A stretch of 64,000 nucleotides of DNA from Streptomyces sp. MUM 203J. GTDB lineage: Bacteria > Actinomycetota > Actinomycetes > Streptomycetales > Streptomycetaceae. The translations under genes and the position numbers were made by a program. The stretch lies in assembly GCF_022414595.1 (NCBI RefSeq), contig NZ_JADWYO010000031.1:1-64000 (forward strand), read 5' to 3'. Below the pieces are notes generated by a model. That model had not been told where the DNA came from. It ran no database searches and saw nothing but the letters and a program-made list of their open reading frames with translations. Shown piece after piece: positions 8,560 through 17,002 of the stretch (positions are counted from its first letter, which is position 1; the number at the start of each line of letters is the position of its first letter).

Positions 8560-8981
8560 TCGGCGGGTGCCACAGTTCGACGTGGGATGGTTCCTTCGGC
8601 CAACCGTCGTTCCAGCGATTCGCGAGCTTTGTCCGGAAGAGCCGCCTTCATTTCGGCCTCGTACTTGGCACCCCGGGTCCGGGTCCGCTGGTTGGCAGCC
8701 TTCCAGGCGACAACCTGCTCTGCCATGCGTCGCTGGGTCGAAGAGAGGGTCTGTTTCGCCCCGCGTTGCGCCGAGCGCGGGCGGCGGATCCGCGCGAGAC
8801 CCTTGGAGCCATACGCGCCAAGCAGAGCCCGGAGCTCGGCTTCGGGCTTCCCTGCCATTCGCGCAACGTTCGCGCGACTGATCGGGTCGCTGGGCTCTTT
8901 CTTGGCGCCCTGCTTCTTGGCACCTTCGGCCTTCGCGGCAGCGCGGGTCCCCCGATCTGCCCCTGCTGCCTTCCGTCCCAT
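8556..8981 (-). CDS. Basic protein of unknown function (element cargo)
   Basis: A 141-residue, very basic protein. The first 30 residues are Lys/Ala/Gly-rich and look disordered. A helical middle part follows (ISRANVARMAGKPEAELRALL), then an Arg/Lys-rich region and a last helix ending LERRLAEGTIP. I recognise no family. The charge suggests nucleic-acid binding. The ATG at 8979-8981 is preceded by TATGCT 6 nt upstream, a possible leaderless promoter, and this upstream space lies inside the element. It is coupled to the GNAT-like gene by a GTGA overlap. Confidence 0.65.
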   Translation of the reverse strand: MGRKAAGADRGTRAAAKAEGAKKQGAKKEPSDPISRANVARMAGKPEAELRALLGAYGSKGLARIRRPRSAQRGAKQTLSSTQRRMAEQVVAWKAANQRTRTRGAKYEAEMKAALPDKARESLERRLAEGTIPRRTVAPAE

Positions 8982-8987
8982 GGGACG

Positions 8988-8993
8988 AGCATA
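8988..8993 (-). promoter_or_regulatory. Putative -10 of a leaderless promoter for the cargo operon
   Basis: TATGCT, then CGTCCC, then the ATG of the 141-residue gene. The 92 bp between this gene and the comM junction are the only place for its promoter inside the element. Confidence 0.4.
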
Positions 8994-9073
8994 CCCAGAC
9001 GGGGGACCCGAACCGCTGACGAAGCTCAGAAGGAGGGCCATTGCGCAACTTCTGATATCCGCCTCCACCAATA

Positions 9074-9765
9074 CCGGCCGCGGCGACCTCCAGGGCGAGG
9101 CGGGCCGCCCGCTGCCCCGCGACGTCCTTGAGGTCCGGGGTGTCGGCGGGCGTGGTGGCCAGTCCGGTGCCGAGGCCGGCACCGGGCACGAGGAGCCCGG
9201 CGAGTGCCGGATCGGGCCTGCCCTCCTCGCGCGGTCCCTCGTCGGGGAGGGGGGCGTCGTTGAGGACGGCGAGGAGCTGGCGCAGCGTGCGGACGCCGAG
9301 GACGGAGACGCCGGGGACGAGTGCGGCCTCCCCCGCGGTCTGCTCCGGCACCACGACGTGGTCGTATCCGGCCTCGGCGGCGGCGAGGACCGCCGGGAGG
9401 ACGCCCCGGACCGGCCTGACGCGGCCGTCGAGCCCGAGTTCTCCGATGAGGACGAGGTCGGCGATGGCGCGCGGGTCGACGAGTTCGGCGGCGGCGAGGA
9501 CGGCGACCGCGACCGCGAGGTCGAAGCCGGATCCCGCCTTGGGCACGGACGCGGGGCTGAGGCCCACGGTCAGTTTCCTCTGCGGCCACTCGGCGCCGGA
9601 GTTGCACACGGCGGCCCTGACTCGCTCTCTGGCCTCCGAGAGGCTCTTGTCGGGCAGCCCGACCAGGGTGAACGCGGCGACGCCGGGTTCCAGATCGGCC
9701 TGGACCTCCGCCACGACGCCGTCGACGCCGACGAGTGCGACGGAACAGGTACGCGCGAAGCCCAT
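9074..9765 (-). pseudogene. comM: comM 5' fragment (N-terminal Lon-protease-like domain)
   Basis: The first 230 codons plus two bases of ComM. It begins [16 protein letters not shown] and contains the Lon-like N-terminal domain (FTLVGLPDKSLSEARERVR, VGLSPASVPKAGSGFDL). It ends at DVAGQRAARLALEVAAAG, just before the ATPase P-loop. The ATG overlaps the yraN stop (TGATG), so translation should still start. After the junction the frame stays open through the element and runs into the GNAT-like gene, ending at 8023 (580 codons from the comM start). The ATPase part lies 5.1 kb away. Confidence 0.93.
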
Positions 9766-10127
9766 CACGCCACCCCCCGTACGTGCTCGACGACCGGCGC
9801 GCCGCGGCGCGGCAGGAGCACTCCGACCAGGTCGATGCGGATGCCGCCGGGCGGTGGCGCCCCGTGCCGGTCGAGCCAGCAGGCGGCCAGCCTCCTGAGC
9901 CGGTCGGCCTTGGCCGGGGTGACGCCCGCAGAGGGGTGCTCGAAGGTGCCCGCCCTGCGGGTCTTGACCTCGCAGACGACGACGGCGTCTCCGTCCCGGG
10001 CGACGATGTCGATCTCGCCGCGCCGCCCGCAGCGCCAGTTCCTGGCGATCACGGTCATGCCGGCCTGGCTCAGCCGGCGTACCGCCAGCCTTTCTCCGTA
10101 CTGTCCGAGTGCCCCGGTCGCGTTCAT
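9765..10127 (-). CDS. UPF0102 protein YraN (endonuclease-fold)
   Basis: A 120-residue protein of the YraN/UPF0102 family, with the restriction-endonuclease-like core GEID (E38, D40) and EVK (E53, K55). These are the residues that would hold metal in an active nuclease. Its cellular role is not established. The position directly before comM, with overlapping stop and start, is the standard arrangement. It reads [16 protein letters not shown] at the N-terminus, typical of the family. Confidence 0.92.
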   Translation of the reverse strand: MNATGALGQYGERLAVRRLSQAGMTVIARNWRCGRRGEIDIVARDGDAVVVCEVKTRRAGTFEHPSAGVTPAKADRLRRLAACWLDRHGAPPPGGIRIDLVGVLLPRRGAPVVEHVRGVA

Positions 10128-10231
10128 TCGGCACCACCTCCGGTACCGACGGTGACGCCTCGCGCACTCAGTTGTGGATCTTGGTGGACAGCTCGCCCGA
10201 TGTGGATATCGCCGTCACCCGCCCGAGTGAC

Positions 10232-10540
10232 TCAGCTGCCGGGAAGCTCCAGGTCCGTCTTGTTCAGCTCCTCGATGTTCACGTCCTTGAAGGTCAGAAC
10301 ACGGACCTTCTTCACGAAGCGGGCAGGCCGGTACATGTCCCAGACCCAGGCGTCCGCCATCGCCACCTCGAAGAAGACCTCGCCGTGCACCGAATGCACC
10401 TGCATCTCGTAGTCGTTCGTCAGGTAGAAGCGGCGCTCGGTCTCGATGACGTACTTGAACAGCCCGACGACATCGCGGTACTCCCGGTAGAGCTTCAGCT
10501 CCATCTCGGTCTCGTACTTCTCGAGGTCCTCGGCGCTCAT
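10232..10540 (-). CDS. DUF2469 protein
   Basis: A 102-residue acidic protein beginning MSAEDLEKYETEMELKLYRE, a very conserved actinobacterial family (DUF2469) of unknown function found between the signal-peptidase/NUDIX genes and yraN-comM. No enzyme motif or membrane segment is visible. An AAGGGG sequence lies 8 nt before the ATG at 10538-10540. Confidence 0.92.
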   Translation of the reverse strand: MSAEDLEKYETEMELKLYREYRDVVGLFKYVIETERRFYLTNDYEMQVHSVHGEVFFEVAMADAWVWDMYRPARFVKKVRVLTFKDVNIEELNKTDLELPGS

Positions 10541-10595
10541 GGCATGTTCCCCTTCAGCCGTGCGTGCCCCCATTGTGCGCCAGTCATCCGTACCC

Positions 10596-11138
10596 CTAGA
10601 CGATTTCCGGGGACAGGACGAGCGGCGTTCGCGGAGGGCCGTCGTCGAGCAGTGTGCGCAACAGCCCGGCGAGTCGTGTCGGGTACACGGTCTCACGTGC
10701 CGCCGACAGTTCGCCGGAGGTCCACCACCGCAGTCCTGTGACGCTGCGGGTCTCCAGTTCGGTGAGGTCGGCGCCCAGGCCGACCTCGGTACGGGAGGTG
10801 CGGGCGAGGTAATACCACTCGTCCTGGTTCCAGCGCCGCCCGTCGAACGGGAACGAGCAGACCCGCCGCCACACGACCGGCCCGAGTTCGGCGTCGGTCA
10901 CGCCGGTCTCCTCGGCCAGCTCCCGCAGCGCGGCCTGCTCCCGGGTCTCGTCGCCCTCCACGCCGCCGCCCGGGGTGAACCACCAGTCCTGGGCCGGGTC
11001 ACCCGGCTCACAGCCGTGCAGGAGCAGGATCCGGTCGTCGGGGTCGAGCAGCACGACCCGCGCGACCTTCCGCAGCTCACCGGGCGGCAGCCCTCCCGGC
11101 AGCCCTTCGGGCGGCACACCTCCGCCCGCCGCCGGCAT
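10596..11138 (-). CDS. NUDIX hydrolase (MutT-like)
   Basis: A 180-residue protein with a full Nudix box at about residues 57-79 (GGGVEGDETREQAALRELAE), the motif that binds metal and cleaves nucleoside diphosphate-X compounds. The substrate cannot be read from the sequence. The ATG at 11138 lies one base after the sipZ stop (TGA-C-ATG), so it is the last gene of the sip operon. This matches the mutT-like gene that follows sipZ in other Streptomyces. Confidence 0.92.
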   Translation of the reverse strand: MPAAGGGVPPEGLPGGLPPGELRKVARVVLLDPDDRILLLHGCEPGDPAQDWWFTPGGGVEGDETREQAALRELAEETGVTDAELGPVVWRRVCSFPFDGRRWNQDEWYYLARTSRTEVGLGADLTELETRSVTGLRWWTSGELSAARETVYPTRLAGLLRTLLDDGPPRTPLVLSPEIV

Positions 11139-11139
11139 G

Positions 11140-11937
11140 TCACCCACGCGCCACCGCCTCGCCGGAACCGGCCCCGCGCCCGCCCGCGCCGCCGGAGCCA
11201 CCGCGGCCCACGGCCCGCCGCAGCACCCCCGCGACCGGCCCGTACGCGGCACCGCCCAGGATCAGCCCCACACCCGCGGCCAACGCCCAGGCCAGCGGCT
11301 CCACCGGCCCCGGCCGCGACACCCCGCCCGGCAGCGAGGCGAACGCGGCGGGCCGCTCCAGAACCCCCTCCAGCGGCCACACCACGGCGTCCAGCCGTCC
11401 CGTCACCGCGCTTCTGGGAACCGAACCCTGTCCGGGCTCCGTGAGGTGCACCCGGGAGTCCTGGGAGCTGGCGCGCTGGTCGCCGAGCAGGAACAGATGC
11501 CCGTCGGGCACCGTCGCGGAGAACGCGCCGGGCGAGGCGGCCTTCGCGTCCTCCCACACCTGCGGGTGCAGATACGGCTCGTCGACCGCCGTGCCGTTGA
11601 CGGTGAGCCGCCCGTCGGCGTCGCAGCAGACGACCTCGTCGCCGTCCACCCCCACGACCCGTTTGATCATCGTGACGCCGCCCCAGCGGGGGTCGCTGAA
11701 CACCACGATGTCGCCGCGCCGCACGTCGGCGCCGCCGACCCGCTCGGCCAGCACCCGGTCCCCCGCCGTCACCGTCGGGCTCATGGAGTCGGTCGGCACG
11801 GTGTACGGGTGGTAGACCAGGGCCGCCCATGCGAACCCGCCGAGGAACAGCACACAGCCGACGGCCACGGCCAGCCCCGACAGCATTCTGCCGAGGCGGC
11901 CGTGGCCGTCGCCACCGCTGCCTGTCGTTCCGCCCAT
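11140..11937 (-). CDS. sipZ: Type I signal peptidase SipZ
   Basis: A 265-residue membrane serine protease that removes signal peptides from Sec/Tat-exported proteins. A transmembrane segment lies at about residues 18-41. The catalytic serine is in VPTDSM (S51) and the general-base lysine in MIKRVVG (K92). The substrate-side motif GDQRASSQDSR follows. A second hydrophobic stretch lies near the C-terminus (about 205-230). The ATG at 11937 has GGAG 8 nt upstream; a GTG at 12003 would add 22 residues. It is the last of four tandem paralogues. Confidence 0.9.
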   Translation of the reverse strand: MGGTTGSGGDGHGRLGRMLSGLAVAVGCVLFLGGFAWAALVYHPYTVPTDSMSPTVTAGDRVLAERVGGADVRRGDIVVFSDPRWGGVTMIKRVVGVDGDEVVCCDADGRLTVNGTAVDEPYLHPQVWEDAKAASPGAFSATVPDGHLFLLGDQRASSQDSRVHLTEPGQGSVPRSAVTGRLDAVVWPLEGVLERPAAFASLPGGVSRPGPVEPLAWALAAGVGLILGGAAYGPVAGVLRRAVGRGGSGGAGGRGAGSGEAVARG

Positions 11938-12036
11938 ACCGGCGCTCCCCCGCTTCCGGATCGGTGCCCGCACCGGTCCTCGACCGGTGCCCTGGAACGG
12001 CACCCTACCCGCGGGTCGCTACCGGCGGTACGCCCC

Positions 12037-13188
12037 TTACGCGTCCCGGTGCGTCCGGTCAGGGCCGGCCGTGCCGGGAGCCGTCGCACCGTCGGCGGAC
12101 GCCGACGCGGACACCGCCCCGGCGGAGGCCGACGCCACCGCCCGCCGGCGCCGCCACAGCACCAGCGGCACCGCGCCCGCGAGGCCCAGCGCCCCGGGCC
12201 CGGCCGCGAGGGCGGCGGCCGCGTTCAGCCCCGGCTGGTCGAAGGTGTCCGGCACGGGCAGCGTGGCCCAGCGGCTGACCGGCCAGGCCACGACGACCGC
12301 CCGGCCGACGACCTCCTTGTTCTCGACCGTGCCGCCGCCCGGGAGCTCCTGGTGATAGCGGGAGTCCAGGGAGTTCTGGCGGTTGTCGCCCATCACCCAG
12401 ATCCTGCCCTCGGGCACCTTGATCGGCCCGAACGGCTGGTCGTCACACGGCGTCGAGCCCGGGTAGAGGTAGGCGGTCTCGTCCAGTTCCTTGCCGTTGA
12501 GGACGACCTTGCCACCCTTCTTGCACTCGACGGTGTCGCCGCCTACCGCGATGACGCGCTTGATCAGGTTCTGTTCGTCGGACTCCGGCATCAGTCCGAT
12601 CCAGCTCAGCACCCGCTGCACCGGGTTCGGCTCCGGCGCGGGCTCGTTGAGCCAGCCGCCCGGGTCGTGGAAGACGACGACCTCGCCGCGCTCGGGCTCC
12701 GAACCGAACCACGGGGTCAGCTTGTCGACCAGCACCCGGTCGCCGCGCTGCAGAGTGTTCATCATCGACTCGGACGGGATGGAGAACGCCTGCACCAGGA
12801 AGGACTTGATCAGCAGCGCCAGAACCAGCGCGATACCGATGAGCAGCGGCAGTTCCTTCCAGAAGGACCGCTGTTTCCCCGGCCCCTCACCGTCCGGGGT
12901 GCCGTCCCCGTCCGGGGTGCCGTCCCCGCCCCCGGACGCGCCGCCGGTGCCGTCATTGCCGTCGGTGTGGTTGTCCACGCTGCCGCCCTCGGCGTTCTCC
13001 GCGTTGTACGTGTTGCCCGCGCCCTGCGGGGCCGCGCCGACCGCGTCCCGCGGTCCCCCCGGGGCCGCCTCGCCGGTGCCGTCCACGGCGGGGCCTCCGG
13101 CCGGACCGGGGGATCGCTCAGCGACTTGCTCGCGCCCCGGCTCCGGCTCGTCTCGTCCGGATCGTGCGCCGACCGCCAGATCCCCCAC
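12037..13188 (-). CDS. sipY: Type I signal peptidase SipY
   Basis: A 383-residue signal peptidase with a long polar N-terminal cytoplasmic part (about 105 residues, with a GTPDGD/GTPDGE repeat). A transmembrane segment lies at about 113-131, the catalytic serine in IPSESM (S141), the lysine in LIKRVIAVGGD (K210), the GDNRQNSLDSR motif, and a second membrane segment near 320-345. The GTG at 13188 is chosen because GAGGAG lies 5 nt upstream; a GTG at 13194 is the alternative. The start lies inside the 3' end of sipX, a 71-bp overlap. Confidence 0.9.
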   Translation of the reverse strand: MGDLAVGARSGRDEPEPGREQVAERSPGPAGGPAVDGTGEAAPGGPRDAVGAAPQGAGNTYNAENAEGGSVDNHTDGNDGTGGASGGGDGTPDGDGTPDGEGPGKQRSFWKELPLLIGIALVLALLIKSFLVQAFSIPSESMMNTLQRGDRVLVDKLTPWFGSEPERGEVVVFHDPGGWLNEPAPEPNPVQRVLSWIGLMPESDEQNLIKRVIAVGGDTVECKKGGKVVLNGKELDETAYLYPGSTPCDDQPFGPIKVPEGRIWVMGDNRQNSLDSRYHQELPGGGTVENKEVVGRAVVVAWPVSRWATLPVPDTFDQPGLNAAAALAAGPGALGLAGAVPLVLWRRRRAVASASAGAVSASASADGATAPGTAGPDRTHRDA

Positions 13189-14158
13189 ATCCACTCCTCA
13201 GTCCATGCGTTCGCCCGCCCCAGAGCAGGGGAAGGCCCACTACTCCCATAACGAGCGGGAGTTCCGCAGGGGTCGGGAGCCGTAGCGATCCATTCGGATT
13301 CCGAGAGGACACACTATGCGACGCGCCGAGTGCCGTCGTGGCACCGGGCGACGGCGCGTCCGGTACGGCCCCGAACACATCCCGTCGCTCCAGCCCCTGC
13401 CAGTGGCCCACCGGCCAGCCGATGTAGACGGCCCGGCCCACGACGCCTTCTTCGGGGATCGTGCCCTGGAACTCCTCGTCCAGATGAAACCGGGAGTCGG
13501 CCGAGTTGGCGCGGTGGTCCCCCATGACGAAGAGGCGCCCGGGCGGTACCCGGACCTCGAATCTGATCTCCGAGGGGGAGTTGCCCGGATGCACGTACGG
13601 CTCGTCCAGGGGAACGCCGTTGACGGTGAGGCGCCCGCTGTCGTCGCAGCACTTCACGGTGTCGCCGCCGACGGCCACCACACGTTTGATGAGGTCCTGT
13701 TCGTCGTCCGAGGGCAGCAGCCCGATGAACGTCATGCCCTCCTTGACCTGCTTGATGAGGAACGGGTCGTCCTCCTCGGGAAGCTGGTCCTGCTGGAGCC
13801 ATCCGCCGGGATCCTCGAACACGACCACGTCGCCGCGCTGCGGCTTCGTCCCGAACCAGGGTGTCAGCTTGTCGACGAGCACCCGGTCGTCGATCTGGAT
13901 CGTCTCCTCCATGGAGCCGGAGGGAATGACGAACGCCTGCACCAGGAAGGTCTTCAGGACGAGCGCTATCAGCACGGCGGCCGTGACGAGGAGCGGGATC
14001 TCCTTGACCGCGGACCGTCGGCGGCGCCGCTTGACCTTGCGGGCGAGCCTGCGCCGCTCCGCGCGCCCGGGGAGCGGGGAGCGCCCGTCGGTGGGCCGGG
14101 TCCCGGTGGGCAGCCGGGTGTCGGCACCGTGACCGCCGGGCCGCCCGCGCCTACCCAT
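13118..14158 (-). CDS. sipX: Type I signal peptidase SipX
   Basis: A 346-residue signal peptidase. A short basic cytoplasmic region (RRRRR at 44-48) is followed by a transmembrane segment at about 53-73, the catalytic serine in IPSGSM (S82), the lysine in LIKRVVAVGGD (K158), and GDHRANSADSR. A C-terminal membrane segment (PLVMGVVGLPLLW) follows, then about 35 Arg/Gly-rich residues that overlap sipY out of frame. This tail looks like read-through past a lost stop rather than a designed domain. The ATG at 14158 overlaps the sipW end by 8 nt and has GGCGGAGG upstream. Confidence 0.9.
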   Translation of the reverse strand: MGRRGRPGGHGADTRLPTGTRPTDGRSPLPGRAERRRLARKVKRRRRRSAVKEIPLLVTAAVLIALVLKTFLVQAFVIPSGSMEETIQIDDRVLVDKLTPWFGTKPQRGDVVVFEDPGGWLQQDQLPEEDDPFLIKQVKEGMTFIGLLPSDDEQDLIKRVVAVGGDTVKCCDDSGRLTVNGVPLDEPYVHPGNSPSEIRFEVRVPPGRLFVMGDHRANSADSRFHLDEEFQGTIPEEGVVGRAVYIGWPVGHWQGLERRDVFGAVPDAPSPGATTALGASHSVSSRNPNGSLRLPTPAELPLVMGVVGLPLLWGGRTHGLRSGCGGSGGRRTIRTRRAGAGARASR

Positions 14159-15026
14159 GGCCTCCGCCGACCACCGCTCCCCCGGCCGGTACGGCGTCGA
14201 AGGCACCGGTCCGGCCGACGGTGGACCACCGCCCGGCCGGCCACGCGATCCAGTCGGCCCGGCCGATCACCCGGTCGACCGGGACCATGCCGCCGCCGGG
14301 CGCGCCGAGCAGTTCGCGGGAGTCCCGGGACTGGCTGCGGTGGTCACCCATCACCCAGAGCCTGCCGGGCGGCACGACGATGTCGAACGGCACCCGGGAC
14401 GGGGAGTCGCCCGGATACAGGTACGGCTCGTCGACCACTGCTCCGTTCACCTGGACCCTGCCTTCCTTGTCACAGCACGTCACCCGGTCACCGCCCACGC
14501 CGATCACGCGCTTGACGAAGACGGTGTCCGACGGCTCGGCCAGCCCGAGCCCCGCGGCGAGTCCGCGCAGTGCTCCGGTGACCGGATTCTCCTCGGGAAC
14601 GTTCCGGACGAACGATCCGGTTCCGTCGAAGACGATCACGTCCCCGCGCGGGGGCGGGTCGTCGGAGCCGTACGCCAGTCTGTTCACGAGGACCCGGTCA
14701 CCGACCTGAAGCGTCGGATCCATCGAACGGCTGGGGATCTGGTAGGGGGAGAGGACGAACCGGCCCACCAGCAGCACGGCCACCGCGCAGACGAGGCCGA
14801 TGATCCCGATCCGCCGCCAGGACAGCCCGCCCAGCCACGCCACGCCCTCGGCGCCGCCGTCGGCGGGCGGGCCGGCGTCCGGGGCCTCAGGATCCGCGGA
14901 GTCGGCCGGATCCGAGGGGTCCGGCGCGGCCGGTCGCCGGAAACGCGCAGAGCGCGACCCGCCCTCCGTGCGCCTGTCGGCGTCGGGAGGCAGATCGCGC
15001 TCCGTGTGCTGTGCTTCGGTGTCCAT
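14151..15026 (-). CDS. sipW: Type I signal peptidase SipW
   Basis: A 291-residue signal peptidase, first of the four tandem genes after rplS. A 65-residue Pro/Asp/Ala-rich cytoplasmic part precedes a transmembrane segment at about 72-93. The catalytic serine is in IPSRSM (S101) and the lysine in FVKRVIGVGGD (K172). GDHRSQSRDSR is the later conserved motif. Unlike SipX and SipY there is no clear second membrane segment near the C-terminus, in line with the single-anchor type described for SipW of S. lividans. Confidence 0.91.
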   Translation of the reverse strand: MDTEAQHTERDLPPDADRRTEGGSRSARFRRPAAPDPSDPADSADPEAPDAGPPADGGAEGVAWLGGLSWRRIGIIGLVCAVAVLLVGRFVLSPYQIPSRSMDPTLQVGDRVLVNRLAYGSDDPPPRGDVIVFDGTGSFVRNVPEENPVTGALRGLAAGLGLAEPSDTVFVKRVIGVGGDRVTCCDKEGRVQVNGAVVDEPYLYPGDSPSRVPFDIVVPPGRLWVMGDHRSQSRDSRELLGAPGGGMVPVDRVIGRADWIAWPAGRWSTVGRTGAFDAVPAGGAVVGGGHG

Positions 15027-15096
15027 GGAGGCCAGAGCCTATCCGGCCTGCCTGTGAGGACTCATCCGCTGCGCACCGCGCGGGCTGAGCGGATGC

Positions 15097-15447
15097 TCAG
15101 TTCTCGCGCTTCTCCTTGATCTTGGCGGCCTTGCCGCGCAGGTCACGGAGGTAGTACAGCTTGGCGCGGCGGACGTCACCACGGGTGACGAGCTCGATCT
15201 TCTCGAAGATCGGGCTGTGCACCGGGAAGGTACGCTCGACGGCCACCGAGAAGGAGACCTTGCGGACGGTGAAGGTCTCGGAGACGCCCGCGCCCTGGCG
15301 GCGGATGACGACACCCTTGAACTGCTGGATACGGGAGCGGTTGCCCTCGATGACGCGAACGTGGACGTTCACGGTGTCACCGGGACGGAACGCCGGGATG
15401 TCGGTCCGCAGGGAGGCGGAGTTGACGGCGTCGAGCACGTGAGACAT
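15097..15447 (-). CDS. rplS: 50S ribosomal protein L19
   Basis: A 116-residue L19 ([20 protein letters not shown]...), a protein of the subunit interface. It is complete, with the typical [16 protein letters not shown] and [10 protein letters not shown] segments. It lies between trmD and sipW, the usual order rpsP-rimM-trmD-rplS-sip. The ATG at 15445-15447 is favoured over an upstream ATG because the family starts here. Confidence 0.97.
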   Translation of the reverse strand: MSHVLDAVNSASLRTDIPAFRPGDTVNVHVRVIEGNRSRIQQFKGVVIRRQGAGVSETFTVRKVSFSVAVERTFPVHSPIFEKIELVTRGDVRRAKLYYLRDLRGKAAKIKEKREN

Positions 15448-15575
15448 GTCGTCTGCTTCCTCACTGATGCCACAGGTCATCAGCGGCAACTAGAAACGGG
15501 GTTCGAGCGACTGTCCGTCGGGGGCGGCGCACGACCCCCTGTGGCAGGGGCGCCGTCCGGACGTACAGCAGCGGT

Positions 15576-16397
15576 CTATTCTTCCACGGCCTCGGTCTTA
15601 CGCCAAAATCGGCCACCGGGCTCGGGGGCCCAGCCCAGGATGGAGAGGGTCTCCCGGTCCTTCTTGTCGAAGACGGCGGGGTCGCAGCGCTCGATGAGGT
15701 CGGGCCGGTTCTCCGCGGTACGGCGGAATGCCTCGTCACGGCGCCAGCGGGCGATCTTCCCGTGGTGGCCGCTCAGGAGCACGTCGGGAATGCCGCGGCC
15801 CCGCCACTCGGGCGGCTTGGTGTAGACGGGGCCCTCCAGCAGGTTGGCCATGGCTCCCGGGGCGAAGGAGTCGTCGCGGTGCGACTCCGCGTTGCCGAGG
15901 ACGCCGGGCAGCAGCCGGGCCACGGCCTCGGTGATCACCAGGACGGCGGCCTCGCCCCCGGCCAGGACGTAGTCCCCGATGGACACCTCGTACACCGGCA
16001 TCCGGGTGGCGTACTCGTCCACGACGCGCCGGTCGATGCCCTCGTACCGCGCGGGGGTGAAGACCAGCCACGGGCGCTGGGACAGCTCGACCGCGACCTC
16101 CTGGGTGAAGGGGCGACCGCTGGGGGTGGGGACGACAAGGACGGGACCGTGGGCTCCGGCCTCGTATCCGGAGGCCAGGACGTCGTCCAGGGCGTCGCCC
16201 CAGGGGTCGGTCTTCATGACCATGCCGGGGCCGCCGCCGTAGGGAGTGTCGTCGACGGTGTGGTGCCGGTCGTACGTCCAGCGCCGCAGGTCGTGCACAT
16301 GGACGTCCAGCCGGCCGCGCGCGCGTGCCTTGCCGACGAGGGAGACGTTCAGCGGGTCGAGGTACTCGGGGAAGATCGTGACGACGTCGAGCCTCAT
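15576..16397 (-). CDS. trmD: tRNA (guanine-N1)-methyltransferase TrmD
   Basis: A 273-residue SPOUT methyltransferase that makes m1G37 in tRNAs, preventing frameshifts. Family motifs are YGGGPGMVM (53-61), RYEGID (117-122) and the knot segment IGDYVLAGGE (140-149). The start ATG shares one base with the rimM stop (TGATG), so the two are translationally coupled. Confidence 0.97.
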   Translation of the reverse strand: MRLDVVTIFPEYLDPLNVSLVGKARARGRLDVHVHDLRRWTYDRHHTVDDTPYGGGPGMVMKTDPWGDALDDVLASGYEAGAHGPVLVVPTPSGRPFTQEVAVELSQRPWLVFTPARYEGIDRRVVDEYATRMPVYEVSIGDYVLAGGEAAVLVITEAVARLLPGVLGNAESHRDDSFAPGAMANLLEGPVYTKPPEWRGRGIPDVLLSGHHGKIARWRRDEAFRRTAENRPDLIERCDPAVFDKKDRETLSILGWAPEPGGRFWRKTEAVEE

Positions 16398-17002
16398 CAG
16401 CGCGCGTCCTCACCGGATCCGGAGCCTGCGTCGGCGTCGGCGTCGGCGTCGGAAGCAGCGCCGGAGCCCTCGCGTGCGGAGGCGACCTCGGCGCGGTCGT
16501 CGATGAGGCCGGGCGGCGGGGTGATGACCGCCTTCTGCTCGTCGAGATCGATGCCGGCGACGATCTCCTCGACGAACGGGACCATGACCTCGCTGCCGTC
16601 GGGCCGTTCGACGATGAACAGGTCCTGGGAGGGCAGGTGGGAGATCTCGCTGATCCGGCCGACCGGGGTGCCGTCGGCCAGGACCACGTCCAGGTCGATC
16701 AGCTGGTGGTCGTAGTACTCGTCGGGGTCCTCCGGCCGCTCCTCCGGGTCGACGTCCGCGATGAGCAGGGTGTTCCGCAGCGCCTCCGCCGCGGTCCGGT
16801 CACGGACGCCTTCGAACCGAAGGAGGAGTCGGCCGCTGTGCACCCGGCCGCTCTCGATGGTCAGCGGCCCGGTGCCGGCCGGGTCGGTGGCCAGCACGGC
16901 TCCGGGCCCGAGCCGCAGCTCGGGCTCGTCCGTGCGTACCTCGACGGTGACTTCGCCCTTGATGCCATGGGCGCGGCCGATCCGTGCGACTACCAGCTGC
17001 AC
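16397..17002 (-). CDS. rimM: Ribosome maturation factor RimM
   Basis: A 201-residue RimM, which binds S19 and helps mature the 30S head. The N-terminal RimM domain ([20 protein letters not shown]) and a PRC-barrel domain at about 95-170 are both present. The last 25 residues are an acidic Asp/Ala/Gly tail. The GTG at 17002 is chosen because the conserved domain begins right there. Confidence 0.95.
   Translation of the reverse strand: MQLVVARIGRAHGIKGEVTVEVRTDEPELRLGPGAVLATDPAGTGPLTIESGRVHSGRLLLRFEGVRDRTAAEALRNTLLIADVDPEERPEDPDEYYDHQLIDLDVVLADGTPVGRISEISHLPSQDLFIVERPDGSEVMVPFVEEIVAGIDLDEQKAVITPPPGLIDDRAEVASAREGSGAASDADADADAGSGSGEDAR

Larger units (their letters stand above)
3975..9073. mobile_element. 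5.1-kb tyrosine-recombinase element inserted in comM
   Basis: The boundaries come from rebuilding the empty site. The plus strand reads GTGACCG up to 3974 and CCGGCCGCGG from 9074. Joined, these encode the conserved AAAGGHHLFL segment of ComM with no base added or lost, so there is no target duplication. The only sequence shared by the two junctions is the short ACCGG. The element holds three overlapping plus-strand genes (recombinase, XRE-type protein, zinc-array protein) and two minus-strand cargo genes ending tail to tail with them. Base composition looks less GC-rich than the flanks. Three genes led by a ~370-residue recombinase, and insertion without duplication, recall Tn554-like elements, but gene order and the zinc protein differ. 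It is not a RIT element, which has three catalytic recombinases. Confidence 0.88.

Noticed and set aside
3970-9080. A target-site duplication or long terminal repeats at the comM element
   Set aside because: Only ACCGG is shared by the two junctions, and joining there would break the comM frame. No terminal inverted repeat longer than a weak GGCGGA match was found.
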